This document shows positions 61,003 through 64,000 of a DNA stretch of 64,000 bases, piece by piece. The stretch covers positions 372,001-436,000 of the forward strand of contig NZ_JACHXZ010000003.1 in the NCBI RefSeq assembly GCF_014192475.1, written 5' to 3'. Under the pieces are notes generated by a model. The model was not told the DNA's origin. It did not search any database and saw only the letters and a list, made by a program, of their open reading frames with translations. Source of the DNA: Simiduia aestuariiviva (GTDB lineage Bacteria; Pseudomonadota; Gammaproteobacteria; Pseudomonadales; Cellvibrionaceae). Each line of letters opens with the position of its first letter. Within the stretch, counting starts at the first letter, position 1. The translations under genes were made by a program, and so were the position numbers.

Positions 61003-62454
61003 ATGCAATGGGAAACGGTAATCGGCCTGGAAGTTCACGTTCAACTGGCCACTAAATCCAAGATCTTTTCTGGTGCCAGCACTGCCTTTGGTGCTGCGCC
61101 CAACACCCAAGCTTGCGCAATCGACTTAGCCATGCCCGGCACGCTGCCCGTGGTCAACGAGCAGGCCTACCGCTACGCCACTATGTTTGGTCTAGCCATC
61201 GACGCCGAAATCGGTAAGCGCTCATTTTTCGAACGCAAAAATTATTTTTATCCCGACCTACCGAAAGGCTATCAAACCACTCAGTTGGAATCGCCCATTG
61301 TCGGTGCTGGCCACGTCGACATCGCATTGGCCGATGGTCGCACCAAACGCGTGCGCATCCATCACGCTCACCTTGAGGAAGACGCGGGTAAATCGCTGCA
61401 CGAAGACTACCACGGCATGAGCGGTATCGATCTCAATCGCGCCGGCACGCCGCTCATTGAAATTGTTTCAGAACCCGACATGCGCACCGCTGAAGAGGCG
61501 GTGGCGTTCGCCAAGAAGCTGCACTCCATCGTGACCTCGCTGGGCATTTGCGATGGCGACATGTCGCAGGGATCCATGCGATTTGACGTCAACATCTCTG
61601 TGCGCCCACTGGGTGAAGAAAAGCTCGGCACGCGCACGGAAACCAAAAACTTAAACTCCTTCCGCTTTATGGAGGACGCCATTAAGTTAGAAGTAGAGCG
61701 TCAAATCGATCTCATCGAAGACGGCGGCACCGTGACTCAAGAAACGCGACTCTACAACGGTGAACGCAAAGAATCGCGCTCAATGCGCTCAAAAGAAGAA
61801 GCCAACGACTATCGCTACTTCCCCTGCCCCGATCTGCTGCCAGTTGATATCGATGACGACTATATCGAAGCTGTTCGCGCCAGCTTGCCAGAGCTACCCG
61901 ATGCACGCCACGCGCGTTTTAAAGACACCTATCAACTGTCTGACTACGATGCCAGCCAGCTGAGCGAAGATTTGCATACCGCATTGTACTTCGAGGCCAC
62001 AGTCGCAGCTGCCAAGGATGCCAAATTGTCCGCCAACTGGATCATGGGCGAGCTGGCAGCGCGCTTAAACGCAGCGGAGCTAACGTTGAACGCAAGCCCC
62101 GTGTCCGCGCAACAACTGGGTGGCATGATTGGCCGCATTAAAGACGGCACAATATCGAGCAAGCAAGCGAAAGAAGTGTTTGACGCCATGTGGGCCGGCG
62201 AGGGCGATGCCGACACCATCATTGAACAGCGCGGCCTAAAGCAAGTTTCGGACACCGGCGCACTCGAGGCCATGGCCGATGAAATTATTGCCGCCAGCCC
62301 CAAGCAGGTGGAAAATTATAAAAATGCCGATGCCGATAAACGCCCCAAAATGCTCGGCTATTTCGTGGGTCAAATCATGAAGGCCTCCAAGGGACAAGCT
62401 AACCCTCAGGCCATCAACGATATTTTGCTGAAGAAGCTCAACGCTCTGCTGTAA
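61003..62454 (+). CDS. gatB: Asp-tRNA(Asn)/Glu-tRNA(Gln) amidotransferase subunit B
   Basis: Phosphorylates and amidates misacylated Glu-tRNA(Gln) or Asp-tRNA(Asn). N-terminal [36 protein letters not shown] and [17 protein letters not shown] belong to the catalytic cradle; a helical and YqeY-like tail (about 320-483) binds tRNA. 483 residues. AAGGAG precedes the ATG. Confidence 0.98.
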   Translation: MQWETVIGLEVHVQLATKSKIFSGASTAFGAAPNTQACAIDLAMPGTLPVVNEQAYRYATMFGLAIDAEIGKRSFFERKNYFYPDLPKGYQTTQLESPIVGAGHVDIALADGRTKRVRIHHAHLEEDAGKSLHEDYHGMSGIDLNRAGTPLIEIVSEPDMRTAEEAVAFAKKLHSIVTSLGICDGDMSQGSMRFDVNISVRPLGEEKLGTRTETKNLNSFRFMEDAIKLEVERQIDLIEDGGTVTQETRLYNGERKESRSMRSKEEANDYRYFPCPDLLPVDIDDDYIEAVRASLPELPDARHARFKDTYQLSDYDASQLSEDLHTALYFEATVAAAKDAKLSANWIMGELAARLNAAELTLNASPVSAQQLGGMIGRIKDGTISSKQAKEVFDAMWAGEGDADTIIEQRGLKQVSDTGALEAMADEIIAASPKQVENYKNADADKRPKMLGYFVGQIMKASKGQANPQAINDILLKKLNALL

Positions 62455-62460
62455 GCTTGC

Positions 62461-62490
62461 GAGTGGCATCTGGAATTATGGGTGCCACTC
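62461..62490 (+). terminator. Strong hairpin after gatB, no T tract
   Basis: GAGTGGCATC pairs with GGTGCCACTC (10 bp, one G-U) across a 10-nt loop, 6 nt after the gatB stop. The following bases are not T-rich, so it may be an mRNA end-stabilising or processing structure rather than a classic terminator. Confidence 0.5.
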
Positions 62491-62545
62491 ACTGCCCAAC
62501 TTCTCATATTTCGTCTCAAACAATGACGGCGGCAATGGATCAAAT

Positions 62546-62842
62546 ATGTCACTGAAGAAAGACAAACAAAAAGTATTAGGTCAGGTGTTTACTGACGAAC
62601 AAGTACGCACATTTTTAACCTATGAAGCACCGGAAGGTATGAACGCCGACTTTCACTGCCTAGAGAAAGCCTACCGCGGCATGGTGGCGGAAAATTTCGC
62701 CACCTTTGTTCAATTTTTCTTGGCCGATGGACGCGACCTGAACGCGCGCAACGCACAGGGCCAAACGCTGCTGGAGATTGCTACCCAGCACCGTCAGGGT
62801 GCGGATTACGCCAATATACTCAAGCAGGCCGGCGCCATTTAA
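62546..62842 (+). CDS. PA4642-family small protein
   Basis: A 98-residue cytosolic protein of unknown function, resembling Pseudomonas PA4642 from memory (SLKKDKQKVLG start, FLTYEAPEGMNADFH, HRQGADY). The second half (FVQFFLADGRDLNARNAQGQTLLEIATQHRQ) looks like one ankyrin-type repeat. No signal peptide or membrane segment. An AATGGATCAAAT leader gives only a weak ribosome site. Lies between gatB and cysZ on the same strand. Confidence 0.8.
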   Translation: MSLKKDKQKVLGQVFTDEQVRTFLTYEAPEGMNADFHCLEKAYRGMVAENFATFVQFFLADGRDLNARNAQGQTLLEIATQHRQGADYANILKQAGAI

Positions 62843-62873
62843 GCGCGGGTAACGGCAATAGGGATTTTGCACA

Positions 62874-63653
62874 ATGATCAAAGTAAACGGTTCCCCCACC
62901 TCCGCACCGGCAGCGCTGAGCTTGGGCCTCAGATTGATTTTGCACCCCGATTTGCGGATCTTTATTTTGGTGCCGCTGCTGATCAATTTGGCTTTGTTTT
63001 TTGTTTTAACCGCCTGGCTGATGCACGAATTTGGCCTACTTATGGATTGGTTATTGGACTTTCTACCGGGCTGGCTCAGCTTTCTTGGTGGGATCTTGTG
63101 GCTGATAGCCGCCTTTTTTCTTATCTTTGTATACGGCTATAGCTTTAGCATTATTGCCAATTTGATCGCGGCCCCCTTTAACGGTCTATTAGCAGAGAAA
63201 ATCGAAACGAAGCTTACCGGGATTGCGCCTCCACCCGAACCACTCAGCACCATGATCCCGCGCACGCTACTGCGCGAACTGCTTAAACTTTGGTATTTTT
63301 TATCGCGCGGACTGTTGGTCATGCTGGGCTTGCTGCTGCTATCGTTTATTCCTTTACTGCAACTCTTGACGCCCATCATTGCCGCGCTGTGGGGCGCATG
63401 GTGCATGACCATTCAATACACTGACTACCCCGCCGACAACCACAAAACGCCCTTCAAGGAATTGCGGCACCAGCTAATGACTCAATCATTGGGTAGCTAC
63501 AGCTTAGGGGGATTAATCATGTTGGGCGCGATGATTCCAGTACTTAATATTTTTGTGATGCCCATCGCCGTGGCTGGTGCCACCGTTTTTTGGTTGAGAG
63601 ACATTCACGGTCGAGCGCTCAACCCAGAGGCGCTACTGACCCACAACCGGTAG
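62874..63653 (+). CDS. cysZ: Sulfate transporter CysZ
   Basis: An inner-membrane sulfate permease feeding cysteine synthesis. Long hydrophobic segments (IFILVPLLINLALFFVLTAWL; FLGGILWLIAAFFLIFVYGY; GLLVMLGLLLLSFIPLLQLL; LGGLIMLGAMIPVLNIFVMP) and the conserved AAPFNGLLAEKIE and QYTDYPADNHKTPFKE are present. 259 residues, as in E. coli CysZ. With cysK at 26 kb this covers uptake and final assembly of cysteine, though the two are not linked. Confidence 0.93.
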   Translation: MIKVNGSPTSAPAALSLGLRLILHPDLRIFILVPLLINLALFFVLTAWLMHEFGLLMDWLLDFLPGWLSFLGGILWLIAAFFLIFVYGYSFSIIANLIAAPFNGLLAEKIETKLTGIAPPPEPLSTMIPRTLLRELLKLWYFLSRGLLVMLGLLLLSFIPLLQLLTPIIAALWGAWCMTIQYTDYPADNHKTPFKELRHQLMTQSLGSYSLGGLIMLGAMIPVLNIFVMPIAVAGATVFWLRDIHGRALNPEALLTHNR

Positions 63654-63661
63654 TTACACCC

Positions 63662-64000
63662 TCAATAGTCATCGTCGTCGCCCACCACTAAATTGCGCCC
63701 AGCCTCTTTAGCGCGCACCAGATATTCGTCGGCTTTGGCAATTTGCTCGTCCAATGACCCGCCCACTAAATTGGTGACACCGGCGCTGAAAGTGCAATAG
63801 AGCTCAGTGCCGTCATCCAACGCCAACGGCCGCGTCGCTACCATTTGCCGCACCTGAGAAATCAATGACTGCGCCTGATCGTTATCCAGACCTGGCAGCA
63901 GCGCAAAAAACTCTTCACCACCGGCTCTCGCCACCAAAAAACGCTGCAATGCGCTCTGCAACAATTCGGCCACTTGCACTAGCAGGCAATCGCCAATTTC
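63662..64000 (-). CDS. GGDEF-domain diguanylate cyclase (C-terminal part; cut by window end)
   Basis: The last 113 residues of a GGDEF protein, which would make cyclic di-GMP. The remaining frame reads into the window edge: IGDCLLVQVAELLQ, then RAGGEEFFALLPG, where GGEEF is an active-type signature loop, and CTFSAGVTNL and KADEYLVRAKEAGRN complete the fold. No RxxD inhibitory site is visible in the part seen before GGEEF. The N-terminal sensor part is outside. The C-terminus is acidic (GDDDDY). Confidence 0.88.
   Translation of the reverse strand, partial: EIGDCLLVQVAELLQSALQRFLVARAGGEEFFALLPGLDNDQAQSLISQVRQMVATRPLALDDGTELYCTFSAGVTNLVGGSLDEQIAKADEYLVRAKEAGRNLVVGDDDDY

Overview
This window is a contiguous stretch of core chromosome from a gammaproteobacterium. 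The RNase P RNA, the LptCAB-RpoN-HPF-PtsN-RapZ-NPr cluster, MreBCD-Maf-RNase G-YhdP, BamD/RluD/PgeF/ClpB and RplM-RpsI-Pet-SspAB all sit in orders typical of Pseudomonas-like and Cellvibrionales-like gammaproteobacteria. Two large TonB-dependent receptors, a PA4642-type small protein and GatCAB fit a marine or environmental Cellvibrionales-like host, but the taxon is an inference from gene content only. I see no insertion sequences, phage genes, CRISPR arrays or tRNAs.

Layout. 1-6.8 kb: the 5' part of rnpB (minus strand), then two TonB-dependent receptors flanking a LOG-family phosphoribohydrolase. 6.8-11.1 kb: rsmI divergent from lpoA-yraN-diaA-dolP (RNA modification, peptidoglycan synthase activation, replication timing, envelope integrity). 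11.2-15.2 kb: a thiolase, then a LemA/M48 metallopeptidase pair. 15.3-20.8 kb: bamD divergent from rluD-pgeF-clpB, with a heat-shock-type promoter before clpB. 20.9-25.7 kb: a DUF4124 protein, the branched-chain operon ilvI-ilvH-ilvC with a long leader, and a Yip1-type membrane protein. 26.0-29.1 kb: cysK, cvfB, and sspA-sspB. 29.2-32.9 kb: the cytochrome bc1 complex as petA plus a single fused cytochrome b/c1 gene, then rplM-rpsI. 33.0-36.7 kb: zapE, an alpha/beta hydrolase, zapG (yhcB) and degS/algW. 36.7-41.0 kb: mlaC, ibaG, murA, hisG, hisD on the minus strand. 41.2-49.6 kb: kdsD-kdsC-lptC-lptA-lptB-rpoN-hpf-ptsN-rapZ-ptsO, then darP and a TRIC/UPF0126 membrane protein, all on the plus strand. 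49.6-58.9 kb: mreB-mreC-mreD-maf-rng-yhdP-msrB on the minus strand. 59.2-63.7 kb: gatC-gatA-gatB, a PA4642-family protein and cysZ. The right edge cuts a GGDEF domain gene.

Functionally the window is dominated by cell-envelope construction (LptABC, KdsC/D, MurA, BamD, LpoA, DolP, YhdP, MlaC, MreBCD), translation (GatCAB, L13, S9, HPF, RsmI, RluD, DarP), protein quality control (ClpB, DegS, SspAB, M48 protease) and amino-acid biosynthesis (Ilv, His, Cys). I did not find a convincing new defence or mobile system. The points most worth a second look are the in-frame cytochrome b-c1 fusion, the absence of mlaFEDB between mlaC and kdsD, the TerB-like extension on the M48 protease, the receptor-LOG-receptor block between rnpB and rsmI, a very compact RNase P RNA P3 helix, the structured leaders before ilvI and rpoN, and a lipoprotein MsrB without a complete zinc site.
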